Assembly (NCBI RefSeq): GCF_900115095.1
Contig: NZ_FOVH01000001.1
Span: forward strand, 186,001-250,000
Length of the DNA stretch: 64,000 nt
DNA from: Actinomadura madurae
Lineage (GTDB): Bacteria; Actinomycetota; Actinomycetes; Streptosporangiales; Streptosporangiaceae
Direction: 5' to 3'
The notes beneath the pieces are model-generated. The model saw nothing but the letters and a program-made list of their open reading frames with translations. It did no database searches and was not told the DNA's origin. This document shows positions 49,947 to 57,468 of the stretch, piece after piece (position 1 is the stretch's first letter; every line of letters begins with the position of its first letter). Position numbers and translations under genes: made by a program.

Positions 49947-51261
49947 CCTTCGCGCGCTCCTCCGCGGGCGCGGGCAGCAGCCCGAGCGCGGTCAGCGTCA
50001 GCGCCGACGCCACGATCATGCTGATCGAGATCGCCTGCCAGCCGAAGTCGTGCAGCAGCCAGGTGGCCAGCAGCGGCGCCGGGCCGCCCGCGAACACCGA
50101 GGCGAGCTGGTAGCCGATGCCCGCGCCGCCGTACCGCAGCCGGGTCGGGAACGTCGAGGCGATCAGCGACGCCTGCGGCCCGTACTGGACGGCGTGCGGG
50201 ATCTGCGCCACCACGACCGCGACGACGATCAGCGCCGCGACCCCGGTGTTGAGCAGCGCGAAGTACGGGAACGCGAAGAGCGCGACGCAGATCGAGCCGA
50301 CCGCGTACACCCGGCGCGGGCCGATCCGGTCGCCGAGGTGCCCGGAGGCCGGGATCGTGAACAGCTCCAGGACCGCCGCCGCCGTCACCGCGCTCAGCGC
50401 GAGACCCTGCGCCTTGCCGAGGTCCTCGTGCACGTAGGTGAGGGCGAACGAGGTGAACAGGTAGAAGGGCATCTGCTCCGAGCAGCGCAGCAGCGCGCTC
50501 AGCAGGATCTCCCGCGGGTGCCGCCTGATCACCTCGGCCACCGGGACGCGGGAGACCTCGTCCCGCTCGACGACCTCGGCGAACAGCGGCGTCTCCATCA
50601 CCCGGATCCGCACCCACAGCCCGATCCCGACCAGGACGACGCTGAACAGGAACGGGATGCGCCACGCCCAGTCCTTGAACGCGTCCTCCGCCGACAGCGC
50701 GATCGCCGTCATCATGCCGGTGCCGAGGATGAGCCCGATCGGGACGCCGAGCTGCGGCAGGCTCGCCATCAGCCCGCGCCGGTTCCGGTCGCCCCACTCC
50801 ATGGACAGCAGCACCGAGCCGCTCCACTCGCCGCCGACCGCGATGCCCTGGAGGATCCGCAGCAGGACGAGCAGGACGGGCGCCGCCCAGCCGATCGTCC
50901 CCGTCCCCGGGAGGAGGCCGATGAGCGCGCTCGACACGCCCATCAGCACCAGCGTGACGATCAGCGTCGCCTTCCGGCCGAGGCGGTCGCCCCAGTGCCC
51001 GAAGATCGCGGCGCCGACAGGCCGGGCCGCGAACCCGACCGCGTACGTCGCGAACGCCGACAGCGTGCCCGCGTAGTCGCTCGACTCGGGGAAGAAGACG
51101 TCCTTGAAGACGATCGCGGCGGCGGTGTTGTAGAGGAAGAAGTCGTACCACTCGATGGACGTGCCGATGACGCTCGCGGCGGCGGCCTTGCGGACCTGCG
51201 CGCGGCGCTCGTCGGCACCGGCGGCGCGGGCGCGTCCCGCCTCTCCGGGATCCAGGACCAT
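49930..51261 (-). CDS. MHS-family MFS transporter (ProP/KgtP-like)
   Basis: A 443-residue metabolite:proton symporter of the major facilitator superfamily with 12 predicted helices. The family motifs are ASVIGTSIEWYDFFLYN at the first helix, GHWGDRLGRKATL between helices 2 and 3, and RILQGIAVGGEWSGSVLLSMEWG. Members carry alpha-ketoglutarate, citrate, proline/betaine or shikimate; the substrate cannot be told. ATG 51261 lies near the start of a normal N-terminus. Confidence 0.89.
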   Translation of the reverse strand: MVLDPGEAGRARAAGADERRAQVRKAAAASVIGTSIEWYDFFLYNTAAAIVFKDVFFPESSDYAGTLSAFATYAVGFAARPVGAAIFGHWGDRLGRKATLIVTLVLMGVSSALIGLLPGTGTIGWAAPVLLVLLRILQGIAVGGEWSGSVLLSMEWGDRNRRGLMASLPQLGVPIGLILGTGMMTAIALSAEDAFKDWAWRIPFLFSVVLVGIGLWVRIRVMETPLFAEVVERDEVSRVPVAEVIRRHPREILLSALLRCSEQMPFYLFTSFALTYVHEDLGKAQGLALSAVTAAAVLELFTIPASGHLGDRIGPRRVYAVGSICVALFAFPYFALLNTGVAALIVVAVVVAQIPHAVQYGPQASLIASTFPTRLRYGGAGIGYQLASVFAGGPAPLLATWLLHDFGWQAISISMIVASALTLTALGLLPAPAEERAKVSTAT

Positions 51262-51382
51262 GGGAGCTCTCTTCTCGGTCGCCGCCCCCGCCGGCTCTGG
51301 TGAACGTGCCCGACTGTTTCCCGCCGGATCCGCGGCCGAAACCGCTTTCCGGCGGACGGTCTACAATCCGCTGGTCCGGCGG

Positions 51383-51907
51383 TCAGTATTCGTAGACCTT
51401 TACCGCCGGGTCGTGCCCGTACCAGGACGCGACGACCGACGAGGTGCGCTTGTCGGAGAGGAAGTCGACGCGCAGCCAGCCCTCGGCCTGCGTCACGCGC
51501 GTCTCGTAGCCGGGGTTGGGCGTCGCCGACACGAGCCGCACCCGGTCCTTCTCGATGGCCATCGCGGCGCGCCCGCCACGCGTCGCGAAGCTGCGCACGT
51601 TGTCGTGCGGCTTCGGGGAGGTGGGCGTGCCCGTGGGGCCGCCGGCCGGCGCCTTCGGGCTCTTTGACGGCTCGGGCCCCTTGTCCTCGCCGGTCCCCGG
51701 GCGGGGCCGCGCGGTGGGCGACCCGATGCTGGTCGGGCCCGGCGGCGTCGACGGGCTGGAGTGGATGACCGGGCCGGCCATCGGCGGCGGCGCCGACCGC
51801 TCCGACACCGCGCCGCGCACGACGCCGCGAACCCCGAGCCAGGACAGCGCGACCGCGAGCGCGGTCACCGCTGCCCACGGGGCAACATACGACATCGCGC
51901 GACGCAT
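51383..51907 (-). CDS. Membrane-anchored or secreted hypothetical protein
   Basis: A 174-residue protein with one N-terminal hydrophobic segment (WAAVTALAVALSWLGV), a proline/serine/threonine-rich linker (about 50-105) and a C-terminal domain of some 65 residues (VRLVSATPNPGYETRV...WLRVDFLSD...VVASWYGHDPAVKVYEY). I recognise no family. It is divergent from the two-component operon with only 27 bp between the two start codons, so it may be a sensor partner or a target of that system. Confidence 0.65.
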   Translation of the reverse strand: MRRAMSYVAPWAAVTALAVALSWLGVRGVVRGAVSERSAPPPMAGPVIHSSPSTPPGPTSIGSPTARPRPGTGEDKGPEPSKSPKAPAGGPTGTPTSPKPHDNVRSFATRGGRAAMAIEKDRVRLVSATPNPGYETRVTQAEGWLRVDFLSDKRTSSVVASWYGHDPAVKVYEY

Positions 51908-51934
51908 GGGCACATGGTGGCATACGGTTCCGCC

Positions 51935-52621
51935 ATGGCGAGTGTTCTGGTGGTCGAGGATGACGCGAATGTCCGGACCGCCTTGATCAGGGAGCTGAGC
52001 GTGCGGTCGCACGTCGTGCGCAGCGTCGGGACCGCGATGGACGCGCTGCGCGAGGTCACCCAGGCGCCGCCCGACGTCGTCGTGCTCGACCTCGGGCTGC
52101 CCGACCTCGACGGCGCGGAGGTGCTGAAGATGCTGCGCGGCATCTCCGACGTCCCGGTCATCATCGCGACGGCACGGGACGACGAGCCCGAGATCGTCCG
52201 GTTACTGAACGCCGGAGCGGACGACTACCTCATCAAGCCGTTCTCCATCGAGCATCTGAGCGCCCGGCTCGCCGCAGTGCTGCGCCGGTCCGCGCGGTCC
52301 GGGCCGACCGCGGAGCTGAGCGTGGGCGGCCTGCACATCGATCTGGACCGGCGGGAGGCGATGCTGGACGGCAAGCCGCTGGAGCTGACCCGGCGCGAGT
52401 TCGACCTGCTGTCCTACCTCGCGGCCCGTCCCGGCCGGGTCGTGGCGCGGCGCGAGCTGCTCGCGGAGGTGTGGCGGCAGGCCTACGGCGACGATCAGAC
52501 CATCGACGTCCACCTGTCCTGGCTGCGCCGCAAGCTCGGCGAGACCGCCGCCGCCCCCCGTTACCTGCACACGGTGCGCGGCGTCGGGGTCCGGCTGGCC
52601 GAACCCGATCCGCGGTCATGA
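51935..52621 (+). CDS. OmpR/PhoB-family response regulator
   Basis: A 228-residue regulator. The receiver domain has VLVVEDDANVRTAL, phosphoacceptor aspartate in VVVLDLGLPD, the threonine in IIATARDD and lysine in YLIKPFS. The C-terminal winged-helix domain contains ELTRREFDLLSYLAARPGRVVARRELLAEVW and TIDVHLSWLRRKLGE. TACGGT (51923-51928) is six bases before ATG 51935, suggesting a leaderless transcript. The stop overlaps the kinase start (ATGA). Confidence 0.94.
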   Translation: MASVLVVEDDANVRTALIRELSVRSHVVRSVGTAMDALREVTQAPPDVVVLDLGLPDLDGAEVLKMLRGISDVPVIIATARDDEPEIVRLLNAGADDYLIKPFSIEHLSARLAAVLRRSARSGPTAELSVGGLHIDLDRREAMLDGKPLELTRREFDLLSYLAARPGRVVARRELLAEVWRQAYGDDQTIDVHLSWLRRKLGETAAAPRYLHTVRGVGVRLAEPDPRS

Positions 52622-54012
52622 GGAAGACGCTCGTCCTCGTCTCGCTGGCGGTCACCTCGATGGTCGCGCTCGCGTTCCTGATCCCGCTCGCGCTCACCGT
52701 CCGGGAGATCGCCCGCGACCGGGCGCTGACCACCGCCGAGCGGCAGGCCAGCGCGCTCGGGCCGGTGCTCGTCGTCACCGAGGACCCGGCCGCCCTCGAA
52801 CGTGCCGTCGCGAGCACCCAGGCCGGCGCGGCGGGCCGGATGACCGTGCACATGCCCGACGGCGGGCTCGTCCCGAAGAACACGCACGGCGACTTCAGCG
52901 CGGCGCCCGAGCAGCTCACCGAGGCCGGGCGCCGCGGGCGCTCCTACACCGCCCGCGTGAACGGCGGGTACGCGCTGCTGCAGCCGGTGTCGCTGGACGC
53001 GGGCCGGACCGCGGTCGTCGAGGTGTTCCTCCCCGACGACGACCTGTCCCGCGGCGTGTGGAAGGCGTGGCTCGTCATGACGACCGTCGCCGCGGCGCTC
53101 GTCGCCGGGTCGGTCGCGGTCGCCGACCGGCTCGGCGCCCGCATGATCCGCTCCACCCGGCGGCTCGCCGAGGCGGCCGGCGCCTTCGGGGACGGGGAGC
53201 TGTCGGTGCGGATCGAGCCGGACGGGCCGCCGGAGCTGATCGAGGCGGGCCTGGCGTTCAACGCGATGGCCGACCACGTCGTGCAGCTGCTGTCGGCCGA
53301 GCGGGAGATGGCCGCCGACCTGTCGCACCGGCTCCGCACGCCGCTCGCCGCGCTCCGCCTCAACGCCGAGGCGCTCGGGGACGGGCCGGTCGCCGACCAG
53401 ACCCGGGAGGCCGTCGACCGCATCGAGCGCGAGGTGGACCAGATCATCCGGACGGTCCGGCGGCCGACCGGGCGGGGCAGCTGCGACGCCTCCAAGGTGC
53501 TGCGCGACCGCGTCGCGTTCTGGTCCGTCCTCGCCGAGGACGAGGGGCGCTCCTGCGAGCTGATCGGCGCCGAGGGGCCGGCGCCGCTGCCCATCCCTGG
53601 CACCGAGCTGGCCGCCGCCGTCGACGCGCTGCTCGGCAACATCTTCCGGCACACCGCCGAGGGCACCGGCTTCGTCGTCACCCTGCACCAGGGGCAGGGC
53701 GTCACCGGCATCCTCGTCGCCGACGGCGGGCCCGGCATCAGCGACCCGGACGCGGCGCTCAAGCGCGGCAGCAGCGGCGGCGGCTCCACCGGCCTCGGCC
53801 TGGACATCGCCCGCCGCGCCGCCGAGTCGACGGGCGGCTACCTGCGGATCCACCGCAGCGTCCTCGGCGGCGCCCAGGTGCAGATGTGGTTCCGCACGAA
53901 GTGGCTGCCGCCCGCCCGCCGCTCCCGCCGCCTGGTCGGCCGCCGCCGCCACTCCCGCACCCAGCCGCGCCGCTCCCGTGCTAGCGGCTCCGTCCCTCCC
54001 GGAGCATCGTGA
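52618..54012 (+). CDS. Sensor histidine kinase of the 52-kb two-component system
   Basis: A 464-residue kinase with a first membrane helix at about residues 5-30, an extracellular sensor of some 110 residues, a second helix near 145-170 and a HAMP domain. H-box DLSHRLRTPLAALRLN (histidine near residue 235), N-box DALLGNIFRHT, G1 DGGPGISDPD and G2 GGGSTGLGLDIARR are present. The tail is strongly basic. The pair may control the nearby GH18 gene, whose promoter has the 11-bp-period direct repeat usual for this regulator family. The 3-prime end overlaps the convergent YdeI-like gene by 32 bp. Confidence 0.92.
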   Translation: MRKTLVLVSLAVTSMVALAFLIPLALTVREIARDRALTTAERQASALGPVLVVTEDPAALERAVASTQAGAAGRMTVHMPDGGLVPKNTHGDFSAAPEQLTEAGRRGRSYTARVNGGYALLQPVSLDAGRTAVVEVFLPDDDLSRGVWKAWLVMTTVAAALVAGSVAVADRLGARMIRSTRRLAEAAGAFGDGELSVRIEPDGPPELIEAGLAFNAMADHVVQLLSAEREMAADLSHRLRTPLAALRLNAEALGDGPVADQTREAVDRIEREVDQIIRTVRRPTGRGSCDASKVLRDRVAFWSVLAEDEGRSCELIGAEGPAPLPIPGTELAAAVDALLGNIFRHTAEGTGFVVTLHQGQGVTGILVADGGPGISDPDAALKRGSSGGGSTGLGLDIARRAAESTGGYLRIHRSVLGGAQVQMWFRTKWLPPARRSRRLVGRRRHSRTQPRRSRASGSVPPGAS

Positions 54013-54430
54013 CGGCCTGCTCGACCCGGCGCCGGCGCGTCTCCGGCTTCTTCGCGCCCTCGACCGACAGGACGAACCACTGCCGCTTGCTGTAGGACAG
54101 GCCTTCGAAGAACCGCCGCGCCTCGCCGTCCGCCGCCAGGGCCTCCGCCAGGTCGTCCGGGACGGCCACCTCGCGCGGCGCGGTGTCGAGCGCGACGTCC
54201 ACGTCGACGGCGTCGCCCGCGGCGATCCCCGCGGCCTGCCGGTTGTCCGCGCTGACGGGCAGCATGTACCGACCGCCCCTCGGCGTCACGGTCGACCGGT
54301 ACGTGTGCCCGTTGATCGTGACCGTCACGGCGGGACGCCGTCCCCCGCCGAGTTCCTCCACGACCTCGCCGGGCACCTCCAGCCCGGTCGCCGTCTTCCC
54401 GCCCAGCTCCAGCGTCGCGCGAAACCTCAT
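53981..54430 (-). CDS. YdeI/DUF1905 protein
   Basis: A 149-residue protein of two joined small domains: DUF1905 (RFRATLELGGKTATGLEVPGEVVEELGGGRRPAVTVTINGHTYRSTV) and a YdeI/OmpD-associated C-terminal segment (FFEGLSYSKRQWFVLSVEGAKKPETRRRRVEQAVTML). The role is unknown; relatives are widespread small cytosolic proteins. ATG 54430 has GGAGG four bases upstream. It is divergent from the GH18 gene. Confidence 0.85.
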   Translation of the reverse strand: MRFRATLELGGKTATGLEVPGEVVEELGGGRRPAVTVTINGHTYRSTVTPRGGRYMLPVSADNRQAAGIAAGDAVDVDVALDTAPREVAVPDDLAEALAADGEARRFFEGLSYSKRQWFVLSVEGAKKPETRRRRVEQAVTMLREGRSR

Positions 54431-54499
54431 GATGACCTCCTTGTGAAGCGTGCCTCGGCAACGCGTCGAACGGCCGGCGGCCGGATCGACATAGGCGCG

Positions 54500-54550
54500 C
54501 CTTAAACGCCCCTTAAATCCGGAGATGTCGCCCGAGTGCGGCCCTAGCTT
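54500..54550 (+). promoter_or_regulatory. GH18 promoter with 11-bp-period direct repeat
   Basis: CCTTAAA at 54500-54506 and again at 54511-54517 (period 11 bp), then 27 bp, then TAGCTT at 54545-54550, seven bases before ATG 54558. Two 7-mers one helical turn apart are the usual binding site of OmpR/PhoB-type regulators. The same layout recurs at 56632-56682. Confidence 0.7.
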
Positions 54551-54557
54551 GATCGCC

Positions 54558-55592
54558 ATGAAGCGCCCCCGCCCGCAGTACGTCGCCGCCGGGGTGATCG
54601 GCGTCGTCGGACTCATCGTCGCCGTGGTCATCGCCGTCGCCGGCTTCCTCGCCAGCGGCTACGAGCCCACCGCGCCCACCTCGTACCAGGTCCAGGTCGT
54701 CCGCGTCGCGAGCACCGGCCCCGAGTTCGCGCCCTACGTCGACGGCAGCCTCTCCCCGCCGTTCGACCTGGTGGAGACGTCGAAGACGACGGGCACCAAG
54801 GCGTTCACGCTGGCGTTCATCACCTCCGGCGGCGGCTGCGTGCCGAAGTGGGGCGGGGTCACCGACCTGGACGCCAACCCGGTCGCGAACCAGGTGGACG
54901 CGCTGCGGGCGGCCGGCGGCGACATCCGCGTCTCGTTCGGCGGCGCGTCCGGCAGCGAGCTCGGAACGGCGTGCACCACCGTCGAGTCCCTCACCGCGGC
55001 CTACGACCGGGTCGTCACGGCGTTCGACCTCAAGCGGGCCGACTTCGACATCGAGGGCGCCGCGCTCCCCGACACCGCGGGCAACACGCGCCGGGCGCAG
55101 GCCATCGCCGCGCTCCAGAAGAAGCACCCCGACCTGAAGGTGTCGTTCACGCTGCCCGTCCTGCCGACCGGCCTCACACAGGACGGCGTCGGCCTCGTCG
55201 AGAACGCCAGGGCGAACGGCGTCGCCATCGACGCTGTCAACATCATGGCGATGGACTACGGGCCGCCGTCCTCGGCGATGGGCGACCTCGCCGTGCAGGC
55301 CGCGACGTCCACCGAGGCGCAGCTGCGGACCGCGCTCGACGTCCCGTCCGCGTGGAGCCGGCTCGCCGTCACCCCCATGATCGGCGTGAACGACGTCGTC
55401 ACCGAGACCTTCACCGTGGACGACGCCGCGCAGGTCGCCGCGTTCGCCGCGGACAAGGGCCTGGCCTGGACGGCGATGTGGTCGGCCAACCGCGACCGGC
55501 CCTGCCCCGGCGGCCCCAAGCCCCAGGCCGACCCCACCTGCAGCAGCATCGACCAGCAGCCCCTCGCCTTCACCCACGCCTTCACCAACTGA
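54558..55592 (+). CDS. GH18-family (chitinase-like) exported protein
   Basis: A 344-residue protein with an N-terminal membrane anchor or signal (YVAAGVIGVVGLIVAVVIAVAGFLAS, about 9-35) and a GH18 barrel. The catalytic DxDxE strand is ADFDIEG near residues 160-167, with later VNIMAMDYGP as the substrate strand. It lacks a carbohydrate-binding module, and the NAG-binding tryptophan-rich end is short. It probably acts on chitin or related sugars outside the cell. No ribosome-binding site; a -10 box at leaderless distance and a direct-repeat operator lie upstream. Confidence 0.85.
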   Translation: MKRPRPQYVAAGVIGVVGLIVAVVIAVAGFLASGYEPTAPTSYQVQVVRVASTGPEFAPYVDGSLSPPFDLVETSKTTGTKAFTLAFITSGGGCVPKWGGVTDLDANPVANQVDALRAAGGDIRVSFGGASGSELGTACTTVESLTAAYDRVVTAFDLKRADFDIEGAALPDTAGNTRRAQAIAALQKKHPDLKVSFTLPVLPTGLTQDGVGLVENARANGVAIDAVNIMAMDYGPPSSAMGDLAVQAATSTEAQLRTALDVPSAWSRLAVTPMIGVNDVVTETFTVDDAAQVAAFAADKGLAWTAMWSANRDRPCPGGPKPQADPTCSSIDQQPLAFTHAFTN

Positions 55593-55992
55593 CCACGACC
55601 GGCGGCGGGCCCACACCGGACTCGCCGTCGAGGTAGGCGCTGCGCATCCCCACCTGCGCGACCGACTGCGGGCGGAGGCGTCCCTGCCCGCCATATCGTG
55701 CTCCCACTGGCCCGGGTCACCCCCGAGGCTTGGCCTCCCTCCTGTAGTACCGCGTCGCGCCGGGATGAAGCGGCAGCGGATACGTCGAGACCGCGACCGC
55801 CGGTTGAGGTGCAGCGCCTCCGGCATGCGCGTAGTAGACGCCCTCGCGCCCGCCGGTAGCGATCAACAGCCGCCACCTGTGCTGCACATCACATCGCCCG
55901 AGGTTGCGCCGATCATCAACAACACCCCGGAACACCCGAACGGCCCGGGGGCACGCTGGTCTCGACAACTCCCGACCAGAGAAGGGCATCCG
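55593..55992. other. 400-bp region with a decayed gene
   Basis: Contains the TAXI-type remnant described separately (55717-55887, minus). On the same strand the frame ending at the stop at 55582-55584 reads protein-like residues (for example SVAQVGMRSAYLDG) over about 55600-55680, which may be another fragment, but no family was recognised. A promoter for ridA is expected near 55900-55980; none is obvious. Confidence 0.5.
55717..55887 (-). pseudogene. Internally deleted TAXI-family TRAP solute-binding protein
   Basis: An open frame of 56 codons joins the two ends of a TAXI-type binding protein. The first part, LLIATGGREGVYYAHAGG, is the conserved start of the mature protein, where the ATGG...GVYY motif normally precedes the substrate domain. 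The second part, YPLPLHPGATRYYRREA, is the typical C-terminal end. Roughly 230-250 codons between them are missing without loss of frame. The signal peptide is also absent. The remnant was probably a carboxylate or amino acid binding protein of a TRAP system; no TRAP permease is nearby. Confidence 0.72.
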
Positions 55993-56391
55993 GTGACCCT
56001 CGAATTCATCAATCCTGAAAACCTGCCGACTCCCCCCACCTACACCCATGTCGTCGTGGCGACGGGGAACACGATGGTGTTCATCGCAGGCCAAGAACCC
56101 GAGGACGCCCAGGGCGACCTCGTCGGCGCCGGCGACCTGGCGGCCCAGGCCCGTCAGGTGTTCGCCAACCTCGGCCACGCCCTCGCCGCCGCCGGTACCC
56201 GCCCGGACCGGGTCGTCAAGATCACGATTTATGTCGTCGGTCACCGGCCCGAATACCTGCCGGTGATCGAACAGGCCCGCCTGAGCCTGTTCGGCGACCA
56301 CAGGCCGGCCGACTCGCTCGTCGGCGTGGAGACGCTGTCCAGGCCCGAATACCTGATCGAAGTAGACGCGATCGCCGTCAGCGACGTCTGA
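55993..56391 (+). CDS. RidA-family (YjgF/YER057c) protein
   Basis: A 132-residue protein of the RidA family, which clears reactive enamine/imine intermediates from PLP enzymes or acts in related deaminations. Visible: FINPENLPTPP, VVATGNTMVFIAGQ, AQARQVFANLGHALAAAGTRPDRVVKITIYV and SRPEYLIEVDAIAV. The highly conserved arginine of true RidA is not clearly placed here, so it may belong to a subgroup of other function. GTG 55993 has GAAGGG six bases upstream. Confidence 0.84.
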   Translation: MTLEFINPENLPTPPTYTHVVVATGNTMVFIAGQEPEDAQGDLVGAGDLAAQARQVFANLGHALAAAGTRPDRVVKITIYVVGHRPEYLPVIEQARLSLFGDHRPADSLVGVETLSRPEYLIEVDAIAVSDV

Positions 56392-56631
56392 GAAACGATC
56401 CGCTAAAAGAGGCCGATGCGTGGCAATGCGGGAGAAACACGCTTAGGAACGGCATGACTTCGCGGAGTTCATCTCGCACGCTTCGCGATGCCAAACGAAG
56501 CGGGCCCGGCTCGGGCGGGTGTGCCGGACGGCCCCGGAGTCTCTTTTCCTTGTTTCCACAGGTGAGCACCTCTGCACGTGGTTGTCCCGAGCAGCCCGCG
56601 GCGGGGGGTGAATAAGGGTGGCTCAGGGGTT
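56392..56631. other. 240-bp stretch without a gene
   Basis: Between ridA and the orphan promoter. No coding frame, tRNA or repeat was recognised on either strand. With the promoter and the candidate small RNA it makes up the 447 bp that carry no annotated protein before the TetR gene. Confidence 0.5.
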
Positions 56632-56682
56632 CCCTAAAGGAGCCTTAAGGGGCCCCTGTTGGGGGGGTCGGCGGCTTAGCGT
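56632..56682 (+). promoter_or_regulatory. Orphan promoter with 11-bp-period direct repeat
   Basis: CCCTAAA (56632-56638) and CCTTAAG (56643-56649) are 11 bp apart; exactly 27 bp later comes TAGCGT (56677-56682). The spacing equals that of the GH18 promoter. No protein gene follows on this strand; the transcription start is expected close to 56690. Confidence 0.65.
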
Positions 56683-56689
56683 TGCAGGC

Positions 56690-56836
56690 GTCACATCGGA
56701 GACACGGCGGAGGTGCACAGGCGGAGAGCAGAGCGAACGTCGGCTGAGGTTCCGACTGAGGTTCCTGATTGAGACAGGTTTCTGGCCCGCACGGCCTTGT
56801 TTTTCCCGCTCTAGGGCCGTGCGGGCCAGAAGCTTT
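56690..56836 (+). ncRNA. Candidate small RNA unit
   Basis: A likely promoter (-10 at 56677-56682) and a perfect terminator (56780-56831 with TTTT) bracket about 145 bp that carry no recognisable gene. The only open frame of note is 19 codons from GTG 56713 to TGA 56770, ending nine bases before the terminator stem, with a GGAG directly abutting its start. The product may be a regulatory RNA, a short leader peptide or the relic of a lost gene. Expression has not been shown; the call rests on signals only. Confidence 0.45.
56780..56831. terminator. Bidirectional terminator, 17-bp perfect stem
   Basis: TTCTGGCCCGCACGGCC (56780-56796) pairs with its complement at 56815-56831 over an 18-base loop. 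On the plus strand TTTTCTC follows. It can also end transcription of the TetR gene on the minus strand, whose stop is at 56839. Confidence 0.8.
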
Positions 56837-56838
56837 TC

Positions 56839-57396
56839 TCAGCGGGGCAGGGCGCCGAGGAGGAGGAGCCGGAAGGCGTCGGCGGTGCCGGTGGCGGCGG
56901 TGTCGCCGGTGGCCAGGCGGCGGACGGCCAGGCCGTAGAGCATCGCGACGATCGCGGGGGCGTGGCGTTCGGCGTCCGGGATGCCGAGGGCGTCGAGGAT
57001 CGCGGCGGCCAGCCGGTCGTAGGCCTCGACGGAGCGGGCGGAGGCCGTGCGCAGGGCGGGGTCGCGGGCCGAGTGCAGATGGAGTTCGAGGTTCGCGATC
57101 TGCTCGGGGCCGTAGGCGAAGTCGACGACGGCCTTCTCGACCTGGTCGGCGGCCTCGATGGGGGCGATGCCCGACTCGGCGAGGGACGTGACGTAGGCGG
57201 TGATGCGGGCTATCTCGGCTTCCACGAAGGTGTGCAGGGCCTCGCGGAGCAGGTCCTCCTGGCTGGGGAAGTGGTAGGTCAGGGAGCCGAGTGAGACGCC
57301 GGCCGCGCGGGCGACGGCCCGGTTGGTCACGGCGCCGATGCCCTGCTCGCCGATGAGGCGGAGGGTGGCTTGGAGAATCTGATCGCGGGCGCTCAT
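56839..57396 (-). CDS. TetR-family regulator of the amidase gene
   Basis: A 185-residue TetR protein: RDQILQATLRLIGEQGIGAVTNRAVARAAGVSLGSLTYHFPSQEDLL is the HTH domain, followed by a helical ligand domain. The divergent region to the amidase gene carries a perfect 26-bp palindrome that is almost certainly its operator. ATG 57396 lies 35 bp from the palindrome. Confidence 0.88.
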   Translation of the reverse strand: MSARDQILQATLRLIGEQGIGAVTNRAVARAAGVSLGSLTYHFPSQEDLLREALHTFVEAEIARITAYVTSLAESGIAPIEAADQVEKAVVDFAYGPEQIANLELHLHSARDPALRTASARSVEAYDRLAAAILDALGIPDAERHAPAIVAMLYGLAVRRLATGDTAATGTADAFRLLLLGALPR

Positions 57397-57430
57397 CGCT
57401 GCACAGTCTTCCCTAGGACGGGCATGTTCC

Positions 57431-57456
57431 GTATCGTTCGTTCGAACGAACGATAC
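57431..57456. promoter_or_regulatory. 26-bp perfect palindrome, TetR operator
   Basis: GTATCGTTCGTTC (57431-57443) is followed directly by its reverse complement (57444-57456). The centre is TTCGAA and each arm contains CGTTCGTTC. It lies between the divergent TetR and amidase starts, 13 bp before GTG 57469. Confidence 0.85.
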
Positions 57457-57468
57457 CGGGAGGCGTGG

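Noticed and set aside
55582..55716. Second minus-strand gene fragment next to the TAXI remnant
   Set aside because: About 45 residues look protein-like, but no family was recognised and the frame has no plausible start, so it is only mentioned in the gap entry.
57424..57468. Amidase start at ATG 57424
   Set aside because: It would place the whole 26-bp palindrome inside the coding region; GTG 57469 has GGGAGG at five bases and matches the family start.
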